From: Candidatus Sulfotelmatobacter sp.
Lineage (GTDB): Bacteria; Acidobacteriota; Terriglobia; Terriglobales; Acidobacteriaceae
Direction: 5' to 3'
Length of the DNA stretch: 64,000 nucleotides
Assembly: GCA_036500765.1 (NCBI GenBank)
Contig: DASYBM010000016.1
Span: 706,746 to 770,745, forward strand
Position 1 is the first letter of the stretch. Every line of letters begins with the position of its first letter. The notes under the pieces are model-generated. The model was given only the letters and a program-made list of their open reading frames with translations, was not told the origin of the DNA and did no database searches. The translations under genes were made by a program, and so were the position numbers. This document shows positions 42,389-51,479 of this stretch, piece by piece.

Positions 42389-45300
42389 ATGTCTAGCGCC
42401 AACACACCACCACGGCTGGAGAGCCGCGATATGGCGATGAGCCTGTATCACCTTCTTGACCCGGAGGTGCTGGCGAATCCTTATCCGTTGTTTCAGCGCA
42501 TGCGCTCGGAAGATCCGGTGCACTGGGATCCGTTTTTGCATGCCTGGGTGGTGACGCGCTATTCCGATGTGCTGGAAGTGCTGCTGAATTTCTCGGCCGA
42601 CCGCACGCCGACTCCCGCGCAACTGGACGAGATGGGATTGTCGTCGCTGAATCCGATCGCCGGCGTGATGGTGAAGCAGATGCTGTTCATGGATGCTCCT
42701 GCGCACACGCGGCTGCGGGGGTTGGCGTCGAAGGCATTTACTCCGGCGCGAGTCGAGCAGTTGCGCGGGCACATCCGGGATATTGCGAAGAATTTGCTGG
42801 ATGGGCTACAGGGGAAAGACGAGATCGATGTGATCGCGGACCTGGCCGAGCCTTTGCCCGCAATCGTGACTGCGGAAATGCTGGGCGTGCCGACCCGGGA
42901 TCATGTGCAATTGAAACGGTGGTCGGCGGATTTTGCCGAGATGCTGGGGAATTTCCAGCATAATCCGGGCCGCTATCCGAAGGTTCTGGATGCGGTCGCC
43001 GGAATGACGGCTTATTTTCAGGATGCAATTCGCCAGCAGCGCGAGCAGCCTCGTGAAGGACTCGTTCATTCGTTGTTGACGGCGGAGATTGACGGCGACC
43101 GGTTGACTGAAGAGGAAGTGATTGCGAACTGCATCGTGACCATGGTGGGCGGGCAGGAAACGACCACCAATTTGATTGGAAACGGAGTACTTACTTTGCT
43201 GCGCAATCCGGCAGAGATGGAACGGTTGCGGGGCGATCTGTCTTTGATTCCGTCGGCGGTGGAGGAGATGCTGCGCTATGAAAGCCCGAGCCAGCATACG
43301 GCGCGAATGTGCCCATCCGAGCGGGAAATGGGCGGAAAGAAAATTCAAAAGCGGCAAGCGGTGATTGCGGTGATGGCGGCGGCGAACCGCGACCCGGAGA
43401 AGTTTCCCGATCCGGATCGCTTCGACATTACGCGGAAAGATAACCGGCACCTGGCGTTTGGGTATGCGGCGCATTTTTGTTTTGGAGCGCCGCTGGCGCG
43501 AGTCGAAGGCCAGGTTCTTTTCGAAGCTTTTCTGCAACGCTTTCCCAAAATTACGTTGGCGCCGCAGTCGCTCGAGTGGCGTTCGAATCTGGGTCTGCGC
43601 GGGTTGAAGGCGTTGAAGGTGAAAGTGGGCGAGGCGGCGGAACGGGAAGGATCCGGCGGTTCGCAACGCACCAAGGCTGATGTGCCGGCAGTAAAACCGT
43701 CCGAGTGCCCGTATGAAGCGCCGGGGCCGGCCGATAAATCGGGCCTGTCTTCCGGCATTCCATCGGACTCTGCTTCCCACGACAAGCAGGACCTGATCAG
43801 GAAATACTTGCAATCGCGGATGTCGCAGCAGGCGGAGAGTGCGGCGGTCATTCCCCGGCGCAGCGAATCCGGACCTGCTCCCCTGTCGTTTGCGCAAGAA
43901 CAGATTTGGCTGCACTGCCAGTTTGCGAAGGATTTGTACAACGAATCGGTCACCGTTGTTCGCAACGGACCGCTCGATGTGCTCGCGCTGCGCCGGAGTT
44001 TGACTGAGATCATTCGGCGTCACGAGGCGTGGCGGACCACCTTCAAAGTGGTCGAAGGGCATCCGGTGCAGATTGTGAACGCTCCGTATGAGCCGAATCT
44101 GGAGGCGATCGATCTGCGACATCTGGCGATCGAAGAGCGGGAAGCGGAGGCATTGCGCCGGGGGCGGGAGCGCGCCCGATTGCCTTTCGATATGGAGCGC
44201 GGTCCGCTGTTGCGCGCTACGCTGGTGCAGTTGGGCGAAGAAGATTTCCGGCTTTATCTTTTTCTACACCACATTATTTTCGACGGCTTCTCGATGTACA
44301 ACGTTTTTCTGCCGGAGTTGGTCACGGTTTATGAGTCGCTTCTCGCGGGCCCGGGCGCGCCGCTGGCGGAGTTGCCGGTGCAGTATGCGGATTTTGCCGC
44401 GTGGCAGCGTTCATCTTCAGTATTAGGCGAGGCGGAACTGAAGGAATCGCGCGCCTACTGGTCGAGCCAGCTCGACGGCGAGATTCCGGTGCTGGAGTTG
44501 CCGACGGATCGTCCGCGGCCGGCGCTGCAAAGCTTTCGCGGGGCGATGCACCGCTTTGCCTTTTCGAAAAATCTTTCCGACCGCCTGCACCAGTTAGCGA
44601 ATCGCGAGCACACCAGCTTCTTCACCACCATTCTGGCCTGCTTTACCGCCTTGCTGCGGCGCTACAGCTCACAGGACGATTTCGTGCTGGGCACGGTGAC
44701 CTCCGGACGCAAGCACACCGAACTGGAGTCGCTCCTCGGATGTTTCCAGAATCCTCTGGCGCTGCGCTTGCGGCTGGCGGGCGATCCTACGTTCCGCGAA
44801 TTGCTGACCCACGCGCGGGAGGTCACGCTGCGCGCCCTCGCGCACGATAACGCTCCGTTCGAGCGCCTGGTGGAGGAGCTTTCTGTAAGGCGTGACACGA
44901 GCCGGAATCCAGTATTTCCCGTAATGTTTTCGCTGGCGCCGCCAACGCCCGCGTACGAGGACGGATGGGACGTGAACCAGCTTGATCTTGAAATTGGCAC
45001 GGCGAAGTTCGACCTTGATCTCGAACTGGATGACCGGCCTTCGGGGCTGCAAGGCCGCTTCGTCTACTGCACCGACCTGTTTGACGCGGCCACCATCGCG
45101 CGCATGGCGGGACATTTCGAGACCATGCTGGAGGCGATTGTCGCCGATCCCGAGCAGAAGGTCTCCCGGCTTCCCATGTTGTCAGCCGCAGAGCAGCGGC
45201 AGTTTGCGGAGTGGAATCGCACCGAAACCGAATATCCGCGCGAACTCTGCATGCACGAACTGGTCGAAGCTCAGGTGGCGCGGACGCCTGATGCCAATGC

Positions 45301-47812
45301 GGTCGAGCACGGCACGTTGTCTCTTACCTATCGAGAGTTGAACCGGCGCGCCAATCAGTTGGCGCATTTTCTTCGGAAGCGCGGCATTGGGCCGGAGTCG
45401 AAGGTCGGCATCTGCCTGCGGCGGTCGATTGAATTGCCGGTGGCATTGCTGGCGGTGCTGAAGGCGGGAGGCGCTTGCGTACCGCTCGATCCGGCTTACC
45501 CGAAAGAGCGGCTGACGTACATGCTGGAGGATTCCGGCACTGCGCTGGTGCTCACGCAGGCCGGCCTGTTGGCGGAAGTTACGGATTTCAACGCCGAAGT
45601 CGTGAATGTGGATGCCGGTTGGCAGATGTTCGCGCCGGAGAGCGCGGAGAATGTTCGCAGCGGAGTGAAGCCGGAAAATCTGGCGTACCTGATCTATACC
45701 TCGGGTTCCACGGGCAAACCGCGCGGAGTGCTGCTGACGCATGGCGGGCTGGTGAATCACAACGTTGCCGCCGCGCGGCTTTTTGGAATCAGCACGGCGG
45801 ACCGGATGGCGCAGTTTGCCTCGATCTCGTTCGACATTGCGGTCGAGGAAATCTTTCCGACATGGATGGCTGGCGGGGCGCTGGTGGTGCGCGAGGAAAA
45901 TGCGTCGCTGGCGGCGGGAGACTTTCTGCGCTGGGTCGCGAAGAAGGGTGTGACCGCGCTCGATCTGCCGACGGCATATTGGCACGAGTTGGTCCGCGAA
46001 CTTTCGGAGTCGTCCGAGCGGCTACCGCAGAGTTTGAGGATTCTAATTGTCGGCGGGGAAAAGGCCTCCGCGGCGGCGTTGACGGCGTGGCGGAAAATTG
46101 CGGGGCCGCGAGTGCGATGGGTGAATACGTATGGTCCGACTGAGACCAGCGTGATTGTGACGTCGTACGAGCCCAAGGCGGGCGAAGAAATTCCGGCGGT
46201 TTTGCCGATCGGGCGGCCCATTGCCAACACGAAGATTTACATTCTGGACAAAAACTTGCAGCCGCTCCCGGTCGGGATTGCCGGAGACGTGTACGTCTCG
46301 GGGCCTGGGCTGGCTCGGGGATACTGGAATCGCCCCGAAACCACGGCAGAGAAGTTCGTTGCCGATCCGTTCCGCAAAGATCCCGAAGCACGGATGTATA
46401 AGACGGGCGATCTGGCGCGCTATCTGGCGAGCGGAGAGATCGAATTCGCGGGGCGCACCGACGACCAGGTAAAAATCCGCGGTTACCGCGTGGAATTGGA
46501 AGAGATTGAAGCGGTGCTGGGCGCGCACGCCGGGGTGCGCGAAATGGTGGTGGCGGCGCGCGAGAATTCGTCGGGAGAGAAGAATCTGGTTGCGTATGTA
46601 GTGCCGTCGCGCGAGCAGGTTCCCACCGCCAGCGAGTTGCGATCGTTTCTGAAGCAGAAACTTCCGCACTACATGGTGCCGTCGGCGTTCGTCTTGTTGG
46701 AGGCGATGCCGAAGACGCCCAACGGCAAAGTGGACAAGCGGGCATTGCCGGCGCCGAAGTCGACCGACTTTGCGCAGACGCAGGAATATGTTGCGCCTAC
46801 CGATGCACTCGAAAGGCAGCTCACGGCGATTTGGGAGACGGTTCTCGACAAGAAACCGATCGGCATTCGGGATAATTTCTTCGAGCTGGGCGGACATTCT
46901 CTGTTGGCGGCGCGGTTGATGCACCGGATCGAGCAGTCGCTGGGGCAGAGGCTTCCGCTGGCTGCGCTGTTGCAGGCGCCGACGGTCGAACAACTTTCCG
47001 GATTGCTGCGGCACGAGAAATATTCCGATTCGTGGTCTTCGCTGGTGACGATTCAGGCCGAGGGATCGCGTCCGCCGTTTTTTTGCGTGCATGGCGTGGG
47101 CGGGAACGTGGTCGGCTTTCGGGACCTGGCGCGGCATCTGGGGCCGGATCAACCTTTTTATGCGCTGCAGCCGCAGGGGCTGGATGGCAAGCGCGAATGC
47201 CTGACCAGCATTCCGGAGATGGCGAAACGGTATTTGCAGGAGATCAAGCGGATTCAACCCGAGGGGCCTTATCGGGTCGGTGGATATTCCTTTGGCGGCT
47301 TAGTGGCGTACGAAATGGCACAGCAACTGGAAGCGCAGGGAGAGGAAATGGCGCTGCTGGCCTTGTTCGATACCTATCCCGGCAAGATGCAATCGCGCGG
47401 ATCGCAGTTGAAGAATCTGTTTGGACTTCCCCTGAAAGAACAGGTGAGCTTTGTCTGGAAGAAGGGCAGCTTCGTCATGATGACGCTACGCAAGCGGCTG
47501 GAGTTGCAGATGCTTCCACGGGCGTTGCGCAACGTTCGGCAGGCCTGCGCGAAGGCTGCGGGGGATTATGACGTCGAGCCGTATCGCGGTCGCGTCACTT
47601 TATTTCGGGTCAAGGAAAAGTCCGTCGGCAGCCTGAACGATCCTTACGCGATCTGGTGGCAAGTGGCGGCGGACGGCGTGGACCTGCGGGAGATCAGCGG
47701 CGATCACCTCAGCTTGTTGAAGGAGCCGCAAGTACGGTTTCTGGGGCAGGAGTTGGGCGACTGCCTGGCCCAATCGGTGCAGGAAGGTTTGCTGGCTGCG
47801 GTGGGCAGTTAG
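42389..47812 (+). CDS. Cytochrome P450 - NRPS fusion (P450-C-A-PCP-TE)
   Basis: One uninterrupted 1807-residue frame. The P450 (about 15-420) has I-helix GGQETTTN, ExxR in EEMLRYE, and heme ligand C364 in FGYAAHFCFGAPLAR. After a 60-residue linker comes a condensation domain (about 494-920) with HHIIFDG (H627-H628). The adenylation domain (about 953-1445) has YTSGSTGKPRG and TYGPTETS; pocket read as DIEDIGTVIK, which I cannot assign (Glu239 and Asp278 would suit an amine-bearing side chain). The carrier has Ser1504 in LGGHSLL. The thioesterase (about 1558-1800) has GYSFGG (Ser1634). It would join an upstream carrier-bound acyl or aminoacyl group to its own amino acid, with oxidation by the tethered P450, and release the product. 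ATG 42389. Confidence 0.92.
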   Translation: MSSANTPPRLESRDMAMSLYHLLDPEVLANPYPLFQRMRSEDPVHWDPFLHAWVVTRYSDVLEVLLNFSADRTPTPAQLDEMGLSSLNPIAGVMVKQMLFMDAPAHTRLRGLASKAFTPARVEQLRGHIRDIAKNLLDGLQGKDEIDVIADLAEPLPAIVTAEMLGVPTRDHVQLKRWSADFAEMLGNFQHNPGRYPKVLDAVAGMTAYFQDAIRQQREQPREGLVHSLLTAEIDGDRLTEEEVIANCIVTMVGGQETTTNLIGNGVLTLLRNPAEMERLRGDLSLIPSAVEEMLRYESPSQHTARMCPSEREMGGKKIQKRQAVIAVMAAANRDPEKFPDPDRFDITRKDNRHLAFGYAAHFCFGAPLARVEGQVLFEAFLQRFPKITLAPQSLEWRSNLGLRGLKALKVKVGEAAEREGSGGSQRTKADVPAVKPSECPYEAPGPADKSGLSSGIPSDSASHDKQDLIRKYLQSRMSQQAESAAVIPRRSESGPAPLSFAQEQIWLHCQFAKDLYNESVTVVRNGPLDVLALRRSLTEIIRRHEAWRTTFKVVEGHPVQIVNAPYEPNLEAIDLRHLAIEEREAEALRRGRERARLPFDMERGPLLRATLVQLGEEDFRLYLFLHHIIFDGFSMYNVFLPELVTVYESLLAGPGAPLAELPVQYADFAAWQRSSSVLGEAELKESRAYWSSQLDGEIPVLELPTDRPRPALQSFRGAMHRFAFSKNLSDRLHQLANREHTSFFTTILACFTALLRRYSSQDDFVLGTVTSGRKHTELESLLGCFQNPLALRLRLAGDPTFRELLTHAREVTLRALAHDNAPFERLVEELSVRRDTSRNPVFPVMFSLAPPTPAYEDGWDVNQLDLEIGTAKFDLDLELDDRPSGLQGRFVYCTDLFDAATIARMAGHFETMLEAIVADPEQKVSRLPMLSAAEQRQFAEWNRTETEYPRELCMHELVEAQVARTPDANAVEHGTLSLTYRELNRRANQLAHFLRKRGIGPESKVGICLRRSIELPVALLAVLKAGGACVPLDPAYPKERLTYMLEDSGTALVLTQAGLLAEVTDFNAEVVNVDAGWQMFAPESAENVRSGVKPENLAYLIYTSGSTGKPRGVLLTHGGLVNHNVAAARLFGISTADRMAQFASISFDIAVEEIFPTWMAGGALVVREENASLAAGDFLRWVAKKGVTALDLPTAYWHELVRELSESSERLPQSLRILIVGGEKASAAALTAWRKIAGPRVRWVNTYGPTETSVIVTSYEPKAGEEIPAVLPIGRPIANTKIYILDKNLQPLPVGIAGDVYVSGPGLARGYWNRPETTAEKFVADPFRKDPEARMYKTGDLARYLASGEIEFAGRTDDQVKIRGYRVELEEIEAVLGAHAGVREMVVAARENSSGEKNLVAYVVPSREQVPTASELRSFLKQKLPHYMVPSAFVLLEAMPKTPNGKVDKRALPAPKSTDFAQTQEYVAPTDALERQLTAIWETVLDKKPIGIRDNFFELGGHSLLAARLMHRIEQSLGQRLPLAALLQAPTVEQLSGLLRHEKYSDSWSSLVTIQAEGSRPPFFCVHGVGGNVVGFRDLARHLGPDQPFYALQPQGLDGKRECLTSIPEMAKRYLQEIKRIQPEGPYRVGGYSFGGLVAYEMAQQLEAQGEEMALLALFDTYPGKMQSRGSQLKNLFGLPLKEQVSFVWKKGSFVMMTLRKRLELQMLPRALRNVRQACAKAAGDYDVEPYRGRVTLFRVKEKSVGSLNDPYAIWWQVAADGVDLREISGDHLSLLKEPQVRFLGQELGDCLAQSVQEGLLAAVGS

Positions 47813-47837
47813 AGCCGGGACGCTCCCAGGAACAGCA

Positions 47838-47896
47838 GGTTTCTCGACTGCGCAGATCGGCGCGAAACGCGCCATTCTGCTTCGCTCGAAATGACA
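47838..47896. repeat. Extragenic repeat family B, copy 1
   Basis: GGTTTCTCGACTGCGC, then a GGCGCG/CGCGCC palindrome, ending TTCGCTCGAAATGACA. A second copy with the same ends is at 55106-55166. Lies just after the NRPS gene. Confidence 0.75.
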
Positions 47897-47971
47897 AGTG
47901 GTAAGTAGCTTTGAGGTCGGAGTTCGCGACCTTAACGATCGATAACGATCGATTTAAGAAAAATCGAATTT

Positions 47972-49366
47972 ATGAGTGCACCTGATACCGAACAATTGCT
48001 CGACCCGGAATACGTTGAGGACGCCGTCGTCGTCGCGCCTGCCGACGAAGGCGACGTTGACTCCGGTGGATTATCGCGCAAACTCGGGCGCTGGGTTACC
48101 AAGGGTGGACTGGCGATTCTGGATCAGGGACTGATTTCGGGATCGAATTTTCTGATCGGGATTCTGCTGGCGCGCTGGCTGATTCCAGCGCAGTACGGTG
48201 CGTTTTCGCTGGCGTTTTCGGTTTTTCTGCTGCTTTCCTATGTCTACCATGCGCTGCTGTCGGAGCCGCAAGGGGTGTTCAGCGGGTCGGCTTACAGCCA
48301 ATGCCTGCGCGGATATTTGAAGGCACTGCTGGGGATTCAGGCGATCCTGACTGTTTTTGGCCTGGTGCTGCTGGGCGGGTCGGCGGCGATTGTTTACGCG
48401 ATGGGCAAGGCCGAGGGGCTGCCGGGAGCGCTGGCCGGAGTTGCGATCGCGTCGCCCTGCATTCTGTTTTTCTGGCTCTTGCGGCGCGCATATTACATGA
48501 ATCTGGCGCCGGCGCGGGCTGCGGTCGGGGCATTCATTTATTGCGTGCTGGTGACGGGCGGGCTGTTCGTCGCCTATAAGAAGGCGCTGGTCTCGCCATT
48601 CTCGGCGTATCTGCTGATGGCGATCGGCGCCCTGGGCACAGGATTCTTCCTGCTGTCGCAGGTGAACAAAGTTCTGCCGCCGGATACGGTGACGGCGCCC
48701 ACGGCCGGGCAGGCATGGAAGAAGCATTGGGAATACGGACGGTGGGCGCTGGCGGTCTCGGTGGTGACCTGGATTCCTTATTACATGTACTACCCCTTGG
48801 TTAGCGCGTTTTCGGGGATGGCGCAGGCCGGGCAGTTGCGGGCGCTGATGAATCTTTCGTTGCCCATGGAGCAGAGTTATACGGCGCTCTCGATTTTGTT
48901 TCTGCCCTATGCGGCGCGGGTGTGCCGGGAGAAGGGCGTTGCGAGTTCTGGGCCGCTGGTGCGGCGGATCACGCTGCTCTTCGTAGTCGGTGCGGTTGCC
49001 TACTGGGCGTTGCTGATTCCCTTCAAAACAGTGATTTTTCACGTCCTCTACGGCGGGAAGTACACCGAGGTCGCGCACTTCATTCCGTACGTGGCACTGG
49101 GAACGACCATGTGGGCGGCGGCGTTTGGACCGGCGATTCTGCTGCGCGCGATTGAGTCTCCGGATTCGATCTTCTATGCCCGCGTGGTAGCCAGCGTGCT
49201 CTCGCTTGTCATCGGAGTTCCGGCGACGAAAATGTTCGGCCTGTGGGGGGTAGTCGTGAGCATCATCGTCGCCAACTTCGCCGCATTTCTGATTTCGATG
49301 TACATCCTCCATCGCAAAGCGCAGTCATTGTCGGTCAGTAACTCCATTCCGAGTCCGGTTCTGTAA
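47972..49366 (+). CDS. Polysaccharide flippase (Wzx/MATE-like, MOP superfamily)
   Basis: A 464-residue integral membrane protein with 12 or so hydrophobic helices after a 50-residue acidic cytoplasmic start. First helix region: SNFLIGILLARWLIPAQYG, the usual start of oligosaccharide flippases. The final helices read LWGVVVSIIVANFAAFLISM. It would move lipid-linked repeat units across the inner membrane for Wzy-dependent polymerisation. ATG 47972 lacks a good ribosome-binding site; the short direct repeat TAACGATCGA lies just upstream (about 47931-47950). A sulfotransferase gene follows 15 bp after the stop. Confidence 0.85.
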   Translation: MSAPDTEQLLDPEYVEDAVVVAPADEGDVDSGGLSRKLGRWVTKGGLAILDQGLISGSNFLIGILLARWLIPAQYGAFSLAFSVFLLLSYVYHALLSEPQGVFSGSAYSQCLRGYLKALLGIQAILTVFGLVLLGGSAAIVYAMGKAEGLPGALAGVAIASPCILFFWLLRRAYYMNLAPARAAVGAFIYCVLVTGGLFVAYKKALVSPFSAYLLMAIGALGTGFFLLSQVNKVLPPDTVTAPTAGQAWKKHWEYGRWALAVSVVTWIPYYMYYPLVSAFSGMAQAGQLRALMNLSLPMEQSYTALSILFLPYAARVCREKGVASSGPLVRRITLLFVVGAVAYWALLIPFKTVIFHVLYGGKYTEVAHFIPYVALGTTMWAAAFGPAILLRAIESPDSIFYARVVASVLSLVIGVPATKMFGLWGVVVSIIVANFAAFLISMYILHRKAQSLSVSNSIPSPVL

Positions 49367-49381
49367 GGGGAAAGTTCGATC

Positions 49382-50281
49382 ATGAATACTCTCAAGAAAC
49401 TCCGTTTTAAGGCTTCGCGCACCAAGCTTCGCCTCCCCAAGGCATGGTGGCAACATCGCGGTCTCAACGATAACGACGTATTATTCGCTTCGTTCGAACG
49501 CTCGGGCAACACCTGGCTGCGCTTTGTTCTGATGGAGATTCTGGGCAAGGGCGACGCGGGATTTCTCAACGTCAACCAGATTCTGCCGGAGATGGGGACG
49601 CACCGCGAGATGAAGCCAGTGCTGCCGAATGGCGGGCGGTTTATCAAGACTCATGAAATGTATCGGCCAGAATATAAACGCGCCGTTTATCTTATGCGCG
49701 ATCTGCGCGACGTGATGCTTTCCAACTGGGCGCGGGACAAGGAAATGGGGTTCTCGCAATACTTCGACGATGGCCGCGGCATGGACGGATATGTCGAGTC
49801 TTTCTTAAAAGGAAAGGTCACGCGCTTTGGATCGTGGCAGGCGCACGTCGACTCGTGGATGAACTGTCCGCTGGCGAAGAATGGCAATCTGCTGGTCGTG
49901 CGCTATGAAGATCTGCGGAAGGATACGGAAACGGGATTGATGGAGATGCTCGAGTTCCTGGGAATTCCAGGGGACCGGGAACGGGTCCGCAAGGCCATAG
50001 AAAACAATTCACTGCGGGCGATGCGCGAGAAAGAAGACAAAGCCAAGAAATCGGGGGCGACGCTGGGTAAGGGAACGTTGCTGCGCAAGCATCGCGTGGA
50101 CCGCGAAGATGCGCGCTTCGTGCGCACCGGGTCGGTCGGTGGATGGCGCGAAAAGCTGAGCGCCGCGCAGATCGAGATGGTGGAGAAGTACGCGGGCGAA
50201 GCGCTGGTGCGGGCGGGATATCCGGCAGGGCTGGCGAAAGAAAATCAATCGGAAGAACTGGCCTCACCCGCGCGAGGGTAA
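49382..50281 (+). CDS. Sulfotransferase (PAPS-dependent), first of two
   Basis: A 299-residue sulfotransferase of the Sulfotransfer_1 type. The 5'-phosphosulfate loop is FERSGNTWLRF (about 38-48). The 3'-phosphate motif is in YLMRDLRDVMLSNW (about 102-115). GSWQAHVDSWM and the late YEDLRKDTETG are typical, as is KHRVDREDARFVRTGSVGGW toward the end. It should transfer sulfate from PAPS to a hydroxyl of the polysaccharide or its lipid-linked precursor. It sits 15 bp after the flippase gene. No membrane segment, so it acts in the cytoplasm. Confidence 0.87.
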   Translation: MNTLKKLRFKASRTKLRLPKAWWQHRGLNDNDVLFASFERSGNTWLRFVLMEILGKGDAGFLNVNQILPEMGTHREMKPVLPNGGRFIKTHEMYRPEYKRAVYLMRDLRDVMLSNWARDKEMGFSQYFDDGRGMDGYVESFLKGKVTRFGSWQAHVDSWMNCPLAKNGNLLVVRYEDLRKDTETGLMEMLEFLGIPGDRERVRKAIENNSLRAMREKEDKAKKSGATLGKGTLLRKHRVDREDARFVRTGSVGGWREKLSAAQIEMVEKYAGEALVRAGYPAGLAKENQSEELASPARG

Positions 50282-50317
50282 CCGGCACCGTAACCATACA
50301 GATGTAACCACCTCGCG

Positions 50318-51430
50318 ATGACTCATGTAATGAAGCAAATTCCTTCGATTCTGGCGATGATGTTGCTGCTTGCCGCGTGGATGATTGGGCAAGAAAAAGT
50401 TGCACAAGAAAAAGTGCTCCCAGAGAAAGCAGCGGGAGTCGCCGCCGAAAACGACACCTTGCGCAAAGCTGCCGAACCGCTGGGGTTTTGGGTCGGGACA
50501 ACGATTCAAGGGCGAATGTGGAATCACGATCCATCGTACAAGCCCGTGCTGGCACGGGAGTTTAATGCGGCGGTCTCGATTGTGTTTTCCGGGATCACGC
50601 AGCCGGAGCGAGGGCGCTTCAACTTCGATCCGATGGACGAGGCCATGAGTTTCGCCCGGCAGCATCAGATGAAGCTCATGGGACACAGCCTGGTGTATCG
50701 GAATATGACGTCGTCGCCCTGGCTGAACTTTAATACTGAAGCTTGTGGGGGATGGTCGGCGAAGGAGCTGGATCAGATTCTGAAGGAGCACATCCAGACG
50801 ATCGTCCGCCACGGCGGGGATACTTATTATTCGTGGGAGGTGGTGAACGAGCCGACCAATCCCACGCATAACGGGTGCTGGGCGCGGATTCTGGGGGAGG
50901 AGCAGTACATCGTGAAGGCGTTCCAGTATGCCCGCGAGGCCAATCCCAACGCGCTGCTTGTGCTCAACGATACGTTCGGCCATGGTGGAATCGACAAAGA
51001 GCGGGCGGATGCGTTCTTCGCGCTGGTGAGCCGAGTCAAAGCGGCGGGCGCTCCGATTGACGCCGTGGGGACGGAAATGCACTGGCAGATGCCTGAATTG
51101 CGGCCGACGTATCTGGAAGAGTTCAAGTCGTTTCTGGAAAGCGCGCGCAGGGCCGGGGTAAAAGTGCACATCACGGAAATGGACTTGTATCAGGGAGCCA
51201 CGGATTCTAGGGAAGTGTTTGCGAAGCAGAAAGAGATTTACTACAACGTGGTCCACACTTGCCTGAAAGATTCGAATTGCATCGGCTTCACGACCTGGGG
51301 GATTGCGGATCGTTATAGTTTTCTGCGGGGCGAGGGGATGCCGAACGCGAAGCAGACCATGTTCGACGATAATTACGGGAAAAAGCCGGCCTACGAGGGC
51401 GTGCTGCAGGCATTGAAGGAAGGGCGATAA
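50318..51430 (+). CDS. GH10 family glycoside hydrolase (endo-1,4-beta-xylanase-like)
   Basis: A 370-residue exported enzyme: signal peptide MTHVMKQIPSILAMMLLLAAWM, a short charged linker, then a GH10 TIM barrel. The acid/base Glu is E178 in WEVVNEPTN. The nucleophile is E287 in VHITEMDL. GHSLVYRNMTSSPWL and GTEMHWQM are typical of the family. GH10 members cleave xylan and related beta-1,4 chains. In an exopolysaccharide locus it may trim or release the polymer, comparable to the glycanases found in other export clusters. UDP-xylose synthase is encoded 25 kb away in the same window. ATG 50330 is a possible later start. Confidence 0.9.
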   Translation: MTHVMKQIPSILAMMLLLAAWMIGQEKVAQEKVLPEKAAGVAAENDTLRKAAEPLGFWVGTTIQGRMWNHDPSYKPVLAREFNAAVSIVFSGITQPERGRFNFDPMDEAMSFARQHQMKLMGHSLVYRNMTSSPWLNFNTEACGGWSAKELDQILKEHIQTIVRHGGDTYYSWEVVNEPTNPTHNGCWARILGEEQYIVKAFQYAREANPNALLVLNDTFGHGGIDKERADAFFALVSRVKAAGAPIDAVGTEMHWQMPELRPTYLEEFKSFLESARRAGVKVHITEMDLYQGATDSREVFAKQKEIYYNVVHTCLKDSNCIGFTTWGIADRYSFLRGEGMPNAKQTMFDDNYGKKPAYEGVLQALKEGR

Positions 51431-51479
51431 GCTACAAGAAAATGGGTCAGAAGAAGATGCACTACAAGGAAGAAGGGCG

